DNA of 64,000 nucleotides from Nocardia vulneris (GTDB lineage: Bacteria > Actinomycetota > Actinomycetes > Mycobacteriales > Mycobacteriaceae), in contig NZ_BDCI01000002.1 of assembly GCF_001613425.1 (NCBI RefSeq), forward strand, positions 558,001 to 622,000, written 5' to 3'. Positions 17,635 to 26,786 of this stretch are shown here, piece by piece. The notes beneath the pieces are model-generated. The model did no database searches. It saw only the letters and a list, made by a program, of their open reading frames with translations, and was not told where the DNA came from. Each line of letters starts with the position of its first letter. Position 1 is the stretch's first letter. Made by a program: the position numbers and the translations under genes.

Positions 17635-18660
17635 TCAGCGGGCGAATTCGTGATAGAGGCGGATGAGCTCCTCGGCGAGGGTGTTGGCGGCGGCGCAACC
17701 GCTGCGGGCGATGACTTCGACGGTCTCGGTTTGGACGCCGCTCTCGGTCTCGGGCGGGTCGGTCGCGATATAGATCGCGCAGGTGCCCGGTTCCGAGTCG
17801 ATGGGCTTGGGGTCCTCCAAGGCCTGGAATCCGCCGATCGTCAACTCCCGCTGTCCGCGCAGCGGTTTCATGTGGCTGTAGCTCCGATACACGTAGTGGA
17901 TCGCCTGGAAGCTCGACTCGTCTCCTTCGTCCAGGCGGAAACCACACCAGAACAGGAAGTCGTCGAAGTCCGGCTCCAGCACGGGGCGGTGTCCGGGGCC
18001 GACCTTGCCGAGCACGGCGCACGGGTCGATGACGGACAATCGCGAATTCATCTGCGGGTACTGCGATTCCGCGCGCAACGGGCGATCGGTGCGCCGGGCG
18101 GCAGGCGCTGCGGCGAGGTCTGCCGCCATGTTGCACGCTTCCACCGGCGTCGGCGGATCACCGATGTTCCGGCGCAGTGTTACACCGAAATCGACGCCAT
18201 AGCTGTCATTCAGGCGCTGCTGGGCATAACACGAGTTGCCGGACTCGTCCGCGTGGTGGATCCACACCGTGGTGCCGCCGACCACGCGCGGCACGGCGTC
18301 GGCGACCACCTTGCCGATGTCGATCGTGATCCGCGGACCGTCGAACCAGATCTCGCACGGCCCGAAGACGAAGCCCGACGCACCGCTCATCACCGGCTTC
18401 CCGATCCGGCTCAGTGCCACGGCATCGACATACGCACAGGGATCCAGCGCTCGAATACTGTTGCGGAAGTTGATCTTTTCCCGGTCCGCCGCCGACAACT
18501 GATCCGTGTACGACGGCAACTCCGGCAGTTCCGGCCGTTTCTGGGGCGTTGCCGTGGCACACGAACACAGCGCCGCGGTAACAACACAGGACAACAAGAT
18601 CGCCACAACGAGAACGATTCTCCGCTGAATGCGCGTCAACTCACGCGCGGGGATGAACAT
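17635..18660 (-). CDS. DUF3558-like lipoprotein with two repeats
   Basis: This 341-residue protein has an N-terminal hydrophobic helix ending in LCSCATATP, a likely lipobox, then two related halves. Each half begins with a DPC motif (LDPCAYVDAVALSRIG and IDPCAVLGKVG) and contains further cysteines, as in actinobacterial DUF3558 lipoproteins, which usually have one or two such domains. The function of the family is unknown. It lies on the outside of the membrane. It is divergent, by 93 bases, from the WD40 module on the other strand. Confidence 0.7.
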   Translation of the reverse strand: MFIPARELTRIQRRIVLVVAILLSCVVTAALCSCATATPQKRPELPELPSYTDQLSAADREKINFRNSIRALDPCAYVDAVALSRIGKPVMSGASGFVFGPCEIWFDGPRITIDIGKVVADAVPRVVGGTTVWIHHADESGNSCYAQQRLNDSYGVDFGVTLRRNIGDPPTPVEACNMAADLAAAPAARRTDRPLRAESQYPQMNSRLSVIDPCAVLGKVGPGHRPVLEPDFDDFLFWCGFRLDEGDESSFQAIHYVYRSYSHMKPLRGQRELTIGGFQALEDPKPIDSEPGTCAIYIATDPPETESGVQTETVEVIARSGCAAANTLAEELIRLYHEFAR

Positions 18661-18753
18661 GCGGCAAAGGTAGTCGGTGGCCGATCGGGTCAGAAGACTG
18701 CTGTGCCGAAGATCGGCCCGCTGCCGTGGCTAGGTGGGGTAGCTTTGGACACC

Positions 18754-19122
18754 GTGAACCTGACTCTCGTCGCGGCCAGCGCGATCATCGCTGCGGTGAC
18801 CGCGTTCGGTGCGGCGATGTACGAGTTGTGGCAATTCACCAGTAAAGAAGGCAGATGGCCGTGGCGGTCCGAACAGGAGTCCGCCGCAGGGGATCTCACT
18901 CGCCCGCCACCAGGTTTCTGGTGGTGTAGCAATGTCGGCCTGCGCATGCTCGCGACAGCCGTGCTCGCCGGCACCCTGGCCGGCGCAGGCTGGATAGCCG
19001 ATGCCAAAGCCGGAATCGCGGTCGGACTCACCGGCGCACTGTCTTTGAGTTCCCTCGCGGGCGCCAAAGACACCGGCGTTGTCCCCGCGACACCAGCGCA
19101 ACCAGCCGAGGGGGAGATATGA
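18754..19122 (+). CDS. small two-helix membrane protein of the Lon-WD40 module
   Basis: This protein of about 122 residues has a helix at its start (LTLVAASAIIAAVTAFGAAM), a basic/acidic loop with many Trp residues, a second hydrophobic stretch (MLATAVLAGTLAGAG) and a third weaker one. The start is uncertain: GTG at 18754 or TTG at 18745, the latter better placed after AGGTGGGG. It is joined to the next gene by an ATGA overlap. I recognise no family. Its neighbours suggest that it anchors or assists a membrane-bound Lon-like/WD40 complex. Confidence 0.6.
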   Translation: MNLTLVAASAIIAAVTAFGAAMYELWQFTSKEGRWPWRSEQESAAGDLTRPPPGFWWCSNVGLRMLATAVLAGTLAGAGWIADAKAGIAVGLTGALSLSSLAGAKDTGVVPATPAQPAEGEI

Positions 19123-19781
19123 ACTCCATCCTGAGCACTTGGCGGCGCCCTGCCGGACGTACGCTCGCCAGGCCTGCCACCTTCCTCGACCGGGTTGCGG
19201 CCGCCATGTCCAACCGTCCGCTTCCCAGCGCGTCCCCCACCTCACCCCCGGACATCGGCCGATCGCCGCACAACGATCGTCATGCGGGCGATAGATCCGA
19301 ATACTCCGCACCGCTGATGGTAATTCCCGCCTGGCGCAGTGAACTTCAGGATGCGTCCACCACCGATGACCCAGAGCTGCCCACACATCACGTCCACCAG
19401 GACGGTAAAGACTTCGCCTGGGCACCATTCGACAATCGCTACCTGCTCACCGTGTCCCTGGCCCCGGGCTCGATCGATGCCGATCTCCTCAGAATTCACG
19501 CCGTCGGTCAGCCGACGACAGCCGACCTGCTGCTCGTGCTGCATCCTGGTCCGGACAACCGGCGCATCGGCCGGATCATCACCACCATCGCCGGTTACGA
19601 CGAGCTGACACTCACTGCGATCCTGGCCACGGAACTCAACGCCGAGTTTCGCGAGCAGATCATCGCCGCGATCGGTGCGTCCCTCACCGGTGAACGCAAC
19701 GCCTGGCGGCGAATCGCGCGCAACCTTCATGCCGACGACCCCGTTCGGCGCGCAATCGTCGACGGACTCGAGCAGACGTGA
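19119..19781 (+). CDS. uncharacterised 220-residue protein of the Lon-WD40 module
   Basis: The protein has 220 residues and no membrane segment or signal peptide. The first 70 residues are low-complexity, Pro/Ser/Arg-rich and probably disordered; the rest looks like a compact alpha/beta domain (NRYLLTVSLAPGSIDADLL, later EFREQIIAAIGASLTGER). I do not recognise it. It starts inside the stop codon of the small membrane protein gene and lies 151 bases before the large WD40 gene. It may be an adaptor or effector-associated domain of that system, which is inferred only from position. Confidence 0.6.
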   Translation: MNSILSTWRRPAGRTLARPATFLDRVAAAMSNRPLPSASPTSPPDIGRSPHNDRHAGDRSEYSAPLMVIPAWRSELQDASTTDDPELPTHHVHQDGKDFAWAPFDNRYLLTVSLAPGSIDADLLRIHAVGQPTTADLLLVLHPGPDNRRIGRIITTIAGYDELTLTAILATELNAEFREQIIAAIGASLTGERNAWRRIARNLHADDPVRRAIVDGLEQT

Positions 19782-19932
19782 AACCCCGGCCGCGCTGTGC
19801 TCGCGTCCACTCCGGCGAAATCCCTGTGACACCAGCGGTCGAGATCACGGTGGCGTCGCCGAAATCGACGTGACTTCTTCACCTTTCATCGATTGACGAC
19901 CGCCTCGTCGAGTCACGAGCGGGAAGGCACTG

Positions 19933-22900
19933 ATGGTGGACCCAGAGCGGGCGCCCGACTATGACGAGCGAGCGTTACGTGAGCTCTATGAAAAGCTCAC
20001 CGGCTCACGGGCACAACCGACTTGGCCAGGGCAATGCCGACATGCGTTCTCGGACAGCACGACACGCGATCTGCTCGACCCCACCACGCGCGAAGCGCAT
20101 GCCCTGACGCGCTATTCACGGCAGTGGCGGACCGACCCGCTCCGGGACGAGGCCGAGACACCGAACCAGTCCGATAGTGTGCGTACTGCGTTCGACTACT
20201 CCGCCGCATTGGCGGTCGCGCATCTCACCGGCGCGATCGCCGGTACCTGTGACCCCGCTCAGGGTGTCCGGACATTCCTGGACCACTTCGCTGCCAGCGG
20301 ACTCTGCTCGGTGGGCACCCCCTTCGTCGCCGGGCCTCGACCACCCGGTCCCGCCACACTGGTGCAGGTCTTCGCACAGCTGTGGCGCGATGCGCCGGCG
20401 CAGCTGCGGGGTTTCGCGATCCTGACCGCCCTGGAGGTCGCCGGAGTCCGCCCGGCCGGACGACGCACGACCGAAATCCCCGTCCTGCTCGTCGCCAGCG
20501 ATCGCGACAGCAATGGCAACGAAAAGGGCGAGGTCGGCCGACTGACTCTGCACCTACTCGAATCCGGCCCCAGCGGAATGCATCCCGACCCGGCCTGGAG
20601 CGGATTCACCCAACCCGACCCCGAATTCATCCGAAGCCTGCACACCGCCTGGAACAGCAGCACACTCACGGACACCGACGCGTGCGTGGTCTGGTCGGTC
20701 ACCGGTGAACACGGCGGTCCCTACGCGAGGCTGCGCGGCGCGTCGATGAGCGTCGCGATAGCGATAGCACTCAACGACCTCGCGCCCCGCCACCCGCGAC
20801 TGCGCGCACTCAGGCCACACACGCTCGACCCCAAAACCACAGCCACTGCCGATCTGCACGCCGACGGCACACTCGCCCATGTAACCGGCTACGCGTCCAA
20901 ACTCCCGGCCGCGAACAGCAAAGGCCTGCGGATCATCGTCCCCCTCGATGACCACGACGAAGCCAAAGGCTCTGTACCCCAAGGCTTCTGTCCGCAACTC
21001 GTACCTGCCCGCACACTGGCGGACGCAATCGCCGAGGCGAGAACCAGGCCCAACCCCACCCGACGGCTCGTGGCGCTCGCCATCGCGATGGTGGCTGTCC
21101 TGGTGGGCGCATGGACCTGGGTACTCGACGCGAACCACCGCACCGAACTCGAGGTGACGCGCTCGCGGCAACTCGCGGACACCGCGCGCACGCTGCGCGA
21201 GGTCGATCCCGCCATCGCCCAGCAACTAGCGCTGGCGGCGCTGCGCATCGCCGACACCCCCCAAGCGCGCACGGAGTTGCTCAGCTCCTCGGCGGGCGAT
21301 GTGCCGTACCGCATCATCGAGGCCGGAACCATGCTCACCACCGCCCCGAACACCGACCGACTCGCCGCCGCCACCCCTGACGGCCGGGTGACATACGCAA
21401 CGATCACCGCCAGCGGAATCAACGAATTGTATATATTCCCAATAGGTTTCGAGGTATCGGGCATCTCGCTCAGTCCCGATGGGCAGCGACTCACCGCCTG
21501 GCATCAGATCGATCGGAAGCAGTGCACGCCATTCGGCAACGATGCGGTCAGCTGTGCCGCCGTCCCGGGCACCGCGCGCGTCCAAGTGTGGGATATGAAC
21601 GGTCGACCACGCCCGATCTATGACCTTCCCGTCGGGGACGACGAAGTCGTCTCCGCCGCGACCGCCGCGAACTCGCGCGAGATAGCCGTAGGGATGCGAA
21701 ACGGCAAGATCCTGCGATGGGACATCAGCAGTGACGCCGCACCGGCGCCGCTCCCCACCCTCGAGCTGCCCAGTGGCTACCCCATAGTGGCGTACAGCCC
21801 GGCCGGAACACTGCTGGGTGCAGCCGGGACCGTGTCACCAGGGCAAACCAACCAGGTGCGCATCTGGGACACCACACGAGTCCGCACCGACGGCGCGGTC
21901 CCGGATTTCGATCGTCCGCCGACCGGCATCGCCGTCATGACGAACCAGACGCGCCGACTGATGTTCAGTCCCGACAGCCGAGCTTTGATCCTCCGTAACT
22001 CGAAACTTCCCGGTCTGGAATTCTTCGACCTCAGCAACGGACCAGCCCACGCCGAACCCACCAGCGTCGTCACATCGATCGGAACCAGCACCGACCGACA
22101 ACCGCTGCAGGATCTGGACTACTCCAGCGACGGCGCTTACCAAGCCACCGTCGAACAAGGCCGAGTCGTCACTGTGAACTCCAGCGACGCAGACAAAGGC
22201 CGAACCCTGCACACACCCGCAGACATCTCTTCTGTGCACTTCTTGCGGCAAGGGCGCTCACTCGCAGCCGCAACCAGCGACGGAACGGTCTGGATATGGT
22301 CGTTACCGACGCAGCGCACAGACTTCGGCATTGCCATCGACGCTCTTTCGAACACACCGGGTCCGGGGAACTCCGTGAGTGCGCCGCTGCTACGTCAATG
22401 GAACTCCATCGGAGCGGGATTTCTTTCCGGCCGGCAACTCGACGCAGCGATCATCACCCGAGACATGGACGCTTGGAGGTCTGCCGAAACAGAAAAGAAC
22501 TTCGATGGACTGCACACCGCCGTGTCGGCCAACGGCCGCGTCGCAGCGATCAGCGATGGCAGTAGCGGCGTATACCTATGGGATCCCGGAGCGCCCGGTC
22601 GGGACGCCGCACCCACGCCATGGCGCGCGACCCGGCGGCTACCCCCGGTCGATGGCCTATCGAGCGGAAGCGGTTCTGTCGTGATGAATCCCAGCGGGAC
22701 GCTCCTCGCTGTCGCATCGCCTTCGAAGATAGCAATCTGGAACCTCGAGGAGGTCGCCGACGCGTCGACAAGCCCTCGCGTCCTGGACAACGGCAACCCG
22801 CTCGACCAGCCGGGCAGCTATCCTGAGCATCCGACCATGGCCATCACCGACACCGGCGTCCTGGCCGTACTCACCCGCGGCAACGATATCGATGTGTGGG

Positions 22901-23415
22901 ATCTCCGTGGTTCTCCCGTCCCCCACAAGAAGACCATTGCGCGCAATGACATGACCACAGATCCGCGGGTGATGGCCCTCAATCATCAAGGTGTGCTTGC
23001 TGTTTCGAACGGCGCCGCAGTGGAGATCCGTCGCACCGACGGAAGCCGAGCAGTGACCACCATTGCGGGACCGTCAGGTGATCGAGCAAACATATCCGCT
23101 CTCGCTTTCGCAGCCCATGGCACCGAACTCGCGATCGGTCGCGACGGATCGATCGAGATATGGGACGTCGCGAACCCCGCATCACCACACGTGATGCTGG
23201 AGTTGCACACGGTTGACGACGGTCCCCGGCATGTCAGCTTCGCGGGAACTCCCGGCTATCTCGCGACCGCCACCAGCAATGCCTTCCCGGCCCGCGTCTA
23301 CACCCTTCGAACCGAGGAACTCGCCGCAGCCATTTGCGAGAGTAAGACGGCACTCCTCACTGCGGCGGAATGGCAAACCTACGCCAAGGAAGTCCCCATG
23401 CCGGCCTTGTGCTGA
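19933..23415 (+). CDS. Lon-like protease/transmembrane/WD40 beta-propeller protein
   Basis: This 1160-residue protein has three parts. Residues about 245-345 resemble a Lon S16 proteolytic domain: RLRGASMSVAIAIAL (Ser271 in the nucleophile position of Lon GPSAG) and DGTLAHVTGYASKLPAAN (Lys323 in the general-base position), ending in GLRIIVP. A single membrane helix follows at about 379-398. Next comes a helical linker with SRQLADTARTLREVDPAIA, common in actinobacterial WD40 signalling proteins, and about 700 residues of WD40-like repeats with VQVWD, IRIWD, IEIWD-type strands. No AAA+ ATPase domain is seen. The fusion places a protease-like domain inside the cell and the propeller on the other side of the membrane, or the reverse. 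It resembles proteins of NTP-dependent or protease-based conflict systems. Protease activity is inferred. Confidence 0.7.
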   Translation: MVDPERAPDYDERALRELYEKLTGSRAQPTWPGQCRHAFSDSTTRDLLDPTTREAHALTRYSRQWRTDPLRDEAETPNQSDSVRTAFDYSAALAVAHLTGAIAGTCDPAQGVRTFLDHFAASGLCSVGTPFVAGPRPPGPATLVQVFAQLWRDAPAQLRGFAILTALEVAGVRPAGRRTTEIPVLLVASDRDSNGNEKGEVGRLTLHLLESGPSGMHPDPAWSGFTQPDPEFIRSLHTAWNSSTLTDTDACVVWSVTGEHGGPYARLRGASMSVAIAIALNDLAPRHPRLRALRPHTLDPKTTATADLHADGTLAHVTGYASKLPAANSKGLRIIVPLDDHDEAKGSVPQGFCPQLVPARTLADAIAEARTRPNPTRRLVALAIAMVAVLVGAWTWVLDANHRTELEVTRSRQLADTARTLREVDPAIAQQLALAALRIADTPQARTELLSSSAGDVPYRIIEAGTMLTTAPNTDRLAAATPDGRVTYATITASGINELYIFPIGFEVSGISLSPDGQRLTAWHQIDRKQCTPFGNDAVSCAAVPGTARVQVWDMNGRPRPIYDLPVGDDEVVSAATAANSREIAVGMRNGKILRWDISSDAAPAPLPTLELPSGYPIVAYSPAGTLLGAAGTVSPGQTNQVRIWDTTRVRTDGAVPDFDRPPTGIAVMTNQTRRLMFSPDSRALILRNSKLPGLEFFDLSNGPAHAEPTSVVTSIGTSTDRQPLQDLDYSSDGAYQATVEQGRVVTVNSSDADKGRTLHTPADISSVHFLRQGRSLAAATSDGTVWIWSLPTQRTDFGIAIDALSNTPGPGNSVSAPLLRQWNSIGAGFLSGRQLDAAIITRDMDAWRSAETEKNFDGLHTAVSANGRVAAISDGSSGVYLWDPGAPGRDAAPTPWRATRRLPPVDGLSSGSGSVVMNPSGTLLAVASPSKIAIWNLEEVADASTSPRVLDNGNPLDQPGSYPEHPTMAITDTGVLAVLTRGNDIDVWDLRGSPVPHKKTIARNDMTTDPRVMALNHQGVLAVSNGAAVEIRRTDGSRAVTTIAGPSGDRANISALAFAAHGTELAIGRDGSIEIWDVANPASPHVMLELHTVDDGPRHVSFAGTPGYLATATSNAFPARVYTLRTEELAAAICESKTALLTAAEWQTYAKEVPMPALC

Positions 23416-23452
23416 GCGACAGCTCCACCCGTTCAGACTGTGCCGCCGTAGG

Positions 23453-23896
23453 TCAGTGGGCCGAGGCGGGGGTTTCGGAGGCCGGGGTGGCTGCGCGGGA
23501 TCTGCGGTGGGCGGCGAGGAGGAGGGTGAGGATCGACAGCCAGGCGAGCAGGAGGGGGCTCGGGCCGCCGAGTAGGTCGCAGGCGGTGATCCAGAGGGCG
23601 AGGGTGCAGGTGAGGAGCGGGGGTGGGATCAGGTTGTGGTGGCCCATCCGGGTGATGGCCCAGCCGGTCAGGAGCAGTGGGATACCGAAGCTGGCCACCG
23701 AGACGAAGAAGGCGCCCAGGATCGGTTGGGGCGCTCGCAGATCCAGGGAGCTGTCCCAGAGATCGCCGGCCAGCCAGTCGTCGAGGAAGCCGCGGGTGAG
23801 GATGAGGGCGCCGACGGTGTGGCCGGCGCCGAGCAGGGTGATCAGACGGCCGGCCCAGACTACTGAGCGGGCGTTGTCGAATGTTTTGATTCTCAT
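23453..23896 (-). CDS. small polytopic membrane protein (DUF6463-like)
   Basis: The predicted protein has about 147 residues and four hydrophobic segments, including a Gly-His pair in the first (AGRLITLLGAGHTVGALILT). This pattern resembles small actinobacterial membrane proteins annotated as DUF6463, of unknown function. ATG at 23896 (MRIKTFDNARS) was chosen over an upstream start at 23929. It is divergent from the two-component pair that follows, with 106 bases between them, and may be controlled by it. Confidence 0.6.
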   Translation of the reverse strand: MRIKTFDNARSVVWAGRLITLLGAGHTVGALILTRGFLDDWLAGDLWDSSLDLRAPQPILGAFFVSVASFGIPLLLTGWAITRMGHHNLIPPPLLTCTLALWITACDLLGGPSPLLLAWLSILTLLLAAHRRSRAATPASETPASAH

Positions 23897-24002
23897 GGTT
23901 CGACTGTTCTGCACGGCGGCGTGCACCACTTCCCGCCGGAGAGTGAATCGACTCCCCCATTCGAGTGAATCGCCGTATCCGTTGTTCTGGGATGATCGAC
24001 GT

Positions 24003-25259
24003 GTGCAATTCCGGCAGACGCTGCGCTCGGCGACGGGCCCGCTGGTGCGGCCGTCGACCTATCTGCGCGGCGTCTATCTGGCGCTCGGCGGGGTCGCGGC
24101 CATCCCCTACGTCGGCCTCGCGGCGACCTTCGTGATCGGTTTGCGGCGCGAGGGGGCCACCGCGGGTGACCTGGCCCTCGTCCTCGCGCTCGCCGCCGGT
24201 ACGGCCGCGGTCGCCGTGGGCGTGACGCTGCTGCCGGCGGTGCGGGTGCTCGAAATCGTCGTTGTCCGAGCACTTTTGGGGGTCTCGCTGCCGGACCCGG
24301 ACCCGTCGTCGAGTCGTGCGTGGGAGTCGCGGACGCGTGGAGCCGTCTGGTACTTCCTGACGCTGATCGTCGGTGGTTGCGCGACGAGTGTGTTCATTTG
24401 GGCCGTCCCGACCGCCGCGACGATGCTCGTCGTGCCGTTCGCCGGTTCACACGAGGCGACGCTGCATCTGACCGAGCGGTTCACGGTGTCGGCTCCCGAC
24501 CTGCCGACGGCAATCCTGACCGGTTGTGCTGGTGCCGGGTTACTGGCTGTCGCGCTGTACGTCGTCGCGGGGGCCGGTTCGCTGCTGGTGTGGCTGGCCC
24601 CGACCTTGCTCGGACCGACCCAGGCCGATCAGATGGCCGCGCTGCGCCGCCAGGAGCGCAAGCTCGCCGCGGGCAACCGGCTCGCCCGCGAACTGCACGA
24701 TTCGGTCGGCCACGCGTTGACGGCGATGACGATGCAGGCGGGGGCCGCCGGCCGGGTGCTCGACGCCGATCCGGAGTTCGCCCGGCACGCGCTGCGACAG
24801 ATCGAGGTAGTCGGACGAGCCGCCCTGGACGAACTCGACCAGGCGCTCGGGATGCTGCGCCGGGGCGTGGACGCGGAGCTGTCCGGCTCGACCCTCGCGG
24901 GTCTCGAGCAACTCACCGCCGGCTGCCACGGCGCGCGGATCGCGACGACCATAGTCGGTGATCTGAATACCGTGCCCGACTTGATATCTCGCGAGGCTTT
25001 CCGGGTGCTGCAGGAAGCACTGACCAATGCCGTGCGGCACGGTGACGGTGGCGCAATCGATCTCGTCGTTCGTGCGGCGCCGCCCGTCGTTCAACTCGAG
25101 GTGTCGAACGGTGTGGCTCGTGGGTCGTCGGCCGGTCACGGCCGCGGCTTGATCGGCATGCGGGAACGGGTTCTGGTGCTGGGCGGTGAGTTACGCGCCG
25201 GTGCGACCGGTGAGCGATGGTCGGTCGATGCCACCCTGCCGTGGGTGGTGACGCCGTGA
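24003..25259 (+). CDS. sensor histidine kinase, HisKA_3 family
   Basis: This protein of about 418 residues has a short N-terminus, four or five membrane helices and one periplasmic loop region, then the phosphoacceptor segment ELHDSVGHALTAMTMQ and the ATP-binding GHGRGLIGMRERV. The start is GTG at 24003 (VQFRQTLRS); the open frame extends further upstream but overlaps the other strand's gene. Its stop overlaps the response regulator start (GTGA), so the pair is coupled. The stimulus is unknown. Confidence 0.88.
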   Translation: MQFRQTLRSATGPLVRPSTYLRGVYLALGGVAAIPYVGLAATFVIGLRREGATAGDLALVLALAAGTAAVAVGVTLLPAVRVLEIVVVRALLGVSLPDPDPSSSRAWESRTRGAVWYFLTLIVGGCATSVFIWAVPTAATMLVVPFAGSHEATLHLTERFTVSAPDLPTAILTGCAGAGLLAVALYVVAGAGSLLVWLAPTLLGPTQADQMAALRRQERKLAAGNRLARELHDSVGHALTAMTMQAGAAGRVLDADPEFARHALRQIEVVGRAALDELDQALGMLRRGVDAELSGSTLAGLEQLTAGCHGARIATTIVGDLNTVPDLISREAFRVLQEALTNAVRHGDGGAIDLVVRAAPPVVQLEVSNGVARGSSAGHGRGLIGMRERVLVLGGELRAGATGERWSVDATLPWVVTP

Positions 25260-25903
25260 TCGCGGTGCTCGTCGTGGACGACGATCCGCTGGTGCGCACC
25301 GGCTTACGCGCGATCCTGGATGCCGAGCGCGATATCGAAGTGGTGGGCGAAGCACAAGACGGCAGCGAGGTGCTCGACCGCGTCCGCGCAACGCGCCCGG
25401 ACATTGTGCTGATGGACGTCCGGATGCCGACCGTGGACGGCATCGCCGCCACGAGAAATCTGTTGGCCGCCTTGACCATCCCCCCGAAGGTAGTGGTGAT
25501 CACCACCTTCGAGAACGACTCGTACGTCTACGACGCACTGCGCGTCGGCGCGACGGGCTTCCTGCTCAAGCGGGCTCGGCCCGAAGAATTCGTGCAGGCC
25601 GTCCGCACCGTCGCGACCGGCGACTCGGTGCTGTTCCCGAGCGCGATCCGCGCGCTGGTCGCCGCCCGCCCACCGCTGCCGAACAACGTTCTGGCACAGG
25701 CGAAACTGACCGACCGCGAAACCGAAGTCCTCCACGCCATGGCGCGCGGCCTGACCAACGCCGAGATCGCAACCTCGATGTTCCTCGGTATCGAAACCGT
25801 CAAAACCCACGTCCGCAACGTGTTGATGAAACTGCGCGCACGAGACCGCACCCAGGCGGTCATCACCGCCTACGAATCCGGTTTCATCACACCCGGCCGC
25901 TGA
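25256..25903 (+). CDS. NarL/LuxR-type response regulator
   Basis: The 215-residue protein has a receiver domain with VVDDDPL, phosphoacceptor Asp in IVLMDVRMP and Lys in FLLKRAR, and a C-terminal LuxR HTH (LTDRETEVLHAMARGLTNAE). GTG at 25256 was chosen as it overlaps the kinase stop. It should be activated by the kinase encoded before it. It is very similar in layout to the regulator at 14061-14717, so the two systems are probable paralogues. Confidence 0.91.
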   Translation: MIAVLVVDDDPLVRTGLRAILDAERDIEVVGEAQDGSEVLDRVRATRPDIVLMDVRMPTVDGIAATRNLLAALTIPPKVVVITTFENDSYVYDALRVGATGFLLKRARPEEFVQAVRTVATGDSVLFPSAIRALVAARPPLPNNVLAQAKLTDRETEVLHAMARGLTNAEIATSMFLGIETVKTHVRNVLMKLRARDRTQAVITAYESGFITPGR

Positions 25904-25918
25904 CCGGCGCAGTCCACC

Positions 25919-26560
25919 TCAGCCGAAAGGGGTGAGCAGCAACGGGATACGGCGGAGGTCGGCGAGGGTGGGTGGGAGGGCGGCCAGGGCGGTGACGGCG
26001 CGCATGCAGATGGCGTAGTCGGCGTCGCCCGGCTCGAGGTAGTCGAATTCGAGGGTGCCTGCGGCTTCGAAGGCCGCGCGGAGTTCGGCGGGGAGTTCGG
26101 CCAGATCGGTGTCGAGTTCGAGGTCGTCGACGTTGATCCAGGCGATCTCGTCGCCGTCGGCGCAGTAGGTCAGACTGGCGTCGGCATTGATGGAGTAATA
26201 GCTGGTCGCCGCGACTCGCCCGGCGGCCGACAGGGCTGCCACGTCGTCGGTGGCCCCGGCGTCGTCGTAGACGAAGGTCCATTCGCCGATCCGGCCCGCC
26301 AGCAGCGTCGCGGCGGCGTCGCCGCGCTCGCCACCGAGCGCCGCCGCGGGCAAGGAGGTCCACTCGTCCGGCTTGCCGACCGGTAGTTCGCACTGACGGA
26401 ACAGCGGCGTCTTGGCCCCCAGCGCCTCCAGCGCCGCGGCGGGTTCGAGCCCACGGACGACGTGCACGCAATGATTGGGGTCGTCGTTCGCCAGCTCGCT
26501 GATCCACAGCGGGAAGCCTTCGGCATCAAGCGTATTCGGCGGGAAGCCGGGTGTTGCCAT
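25919..26560 (-). CDS. DUF6461-like uncharacterised protein
   Basis: This cytosolic protein of about 213 residues starts MATPGFPPNTLDAEG after a GAGGGATGT site and contains HCVHVVRGLEPAAALEALGA, a segment seen in actinobacterial proteins called DUF6461. It is acidic and has no signal or membrane helix. Its function is unknown. The long upstream frame reaching 26821 is rejected because the start at 26560 has the good ribosome site. It is convergent with the response regulator, with 15 bases between the stops. Confidence 0.65.
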   Translation of the reverse strand: MATPGFPPNTLDAEGFPLWISELANDDPNHCVHVVRGLEPAAALEALGAKTPLFRQCELPVGKPDEWTSLPAAALGGERGDAAATLLAGRIGEWTFVYDDAGATDDVAALSAAGRVAATSYYSINADASLTYCADGDEIAWINVDDLELDTDLAELPAELRAAFEAAGTLEFDYLEPGDADYAICMRAVTALAALPPTLADLRRIPLLLTPFG

Positions 26561-26724
26561 ACATCCCTCATCTACCGGTGATCTTACGATGCGCTGTCGG
26601 TGCCACGGCACGACCGCGGTCTCGACCCAGTGAACATAGTTCACCTGATCTTTGTTCGCCAGGCCACGCCGGGGGTGCCGAAGCCGCCCGCGCCGGGACC
26701 GCAAGACGATTCGCCCCAGCACGA

Positions 26725-26753
26725 TCAGTCCGGCCGGACTGGCGGGCCGGACT
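26725..26753 (-). terminator. GC-rich hairpin after the AraC-family gene
   Basis: Nine-base arms, CAGTCCGGC and GCCGGACTG, flank an 11-base loop, and a nested AGTCCGGCCGGACT palindrome overlaps the left arm. It lies 34-62 bases downstream of the stop of the AraC-family gene on the minus strand. There is no U-tract, as is common for actinobacterial terminators. The rest of the 226-base gap (26561-26786) holds no visible gene. Confidence 0.45.
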
Positions 26754-26786
26754 GAACGCGATCTTGCTGGGGTGCGGGTAGGAGGT

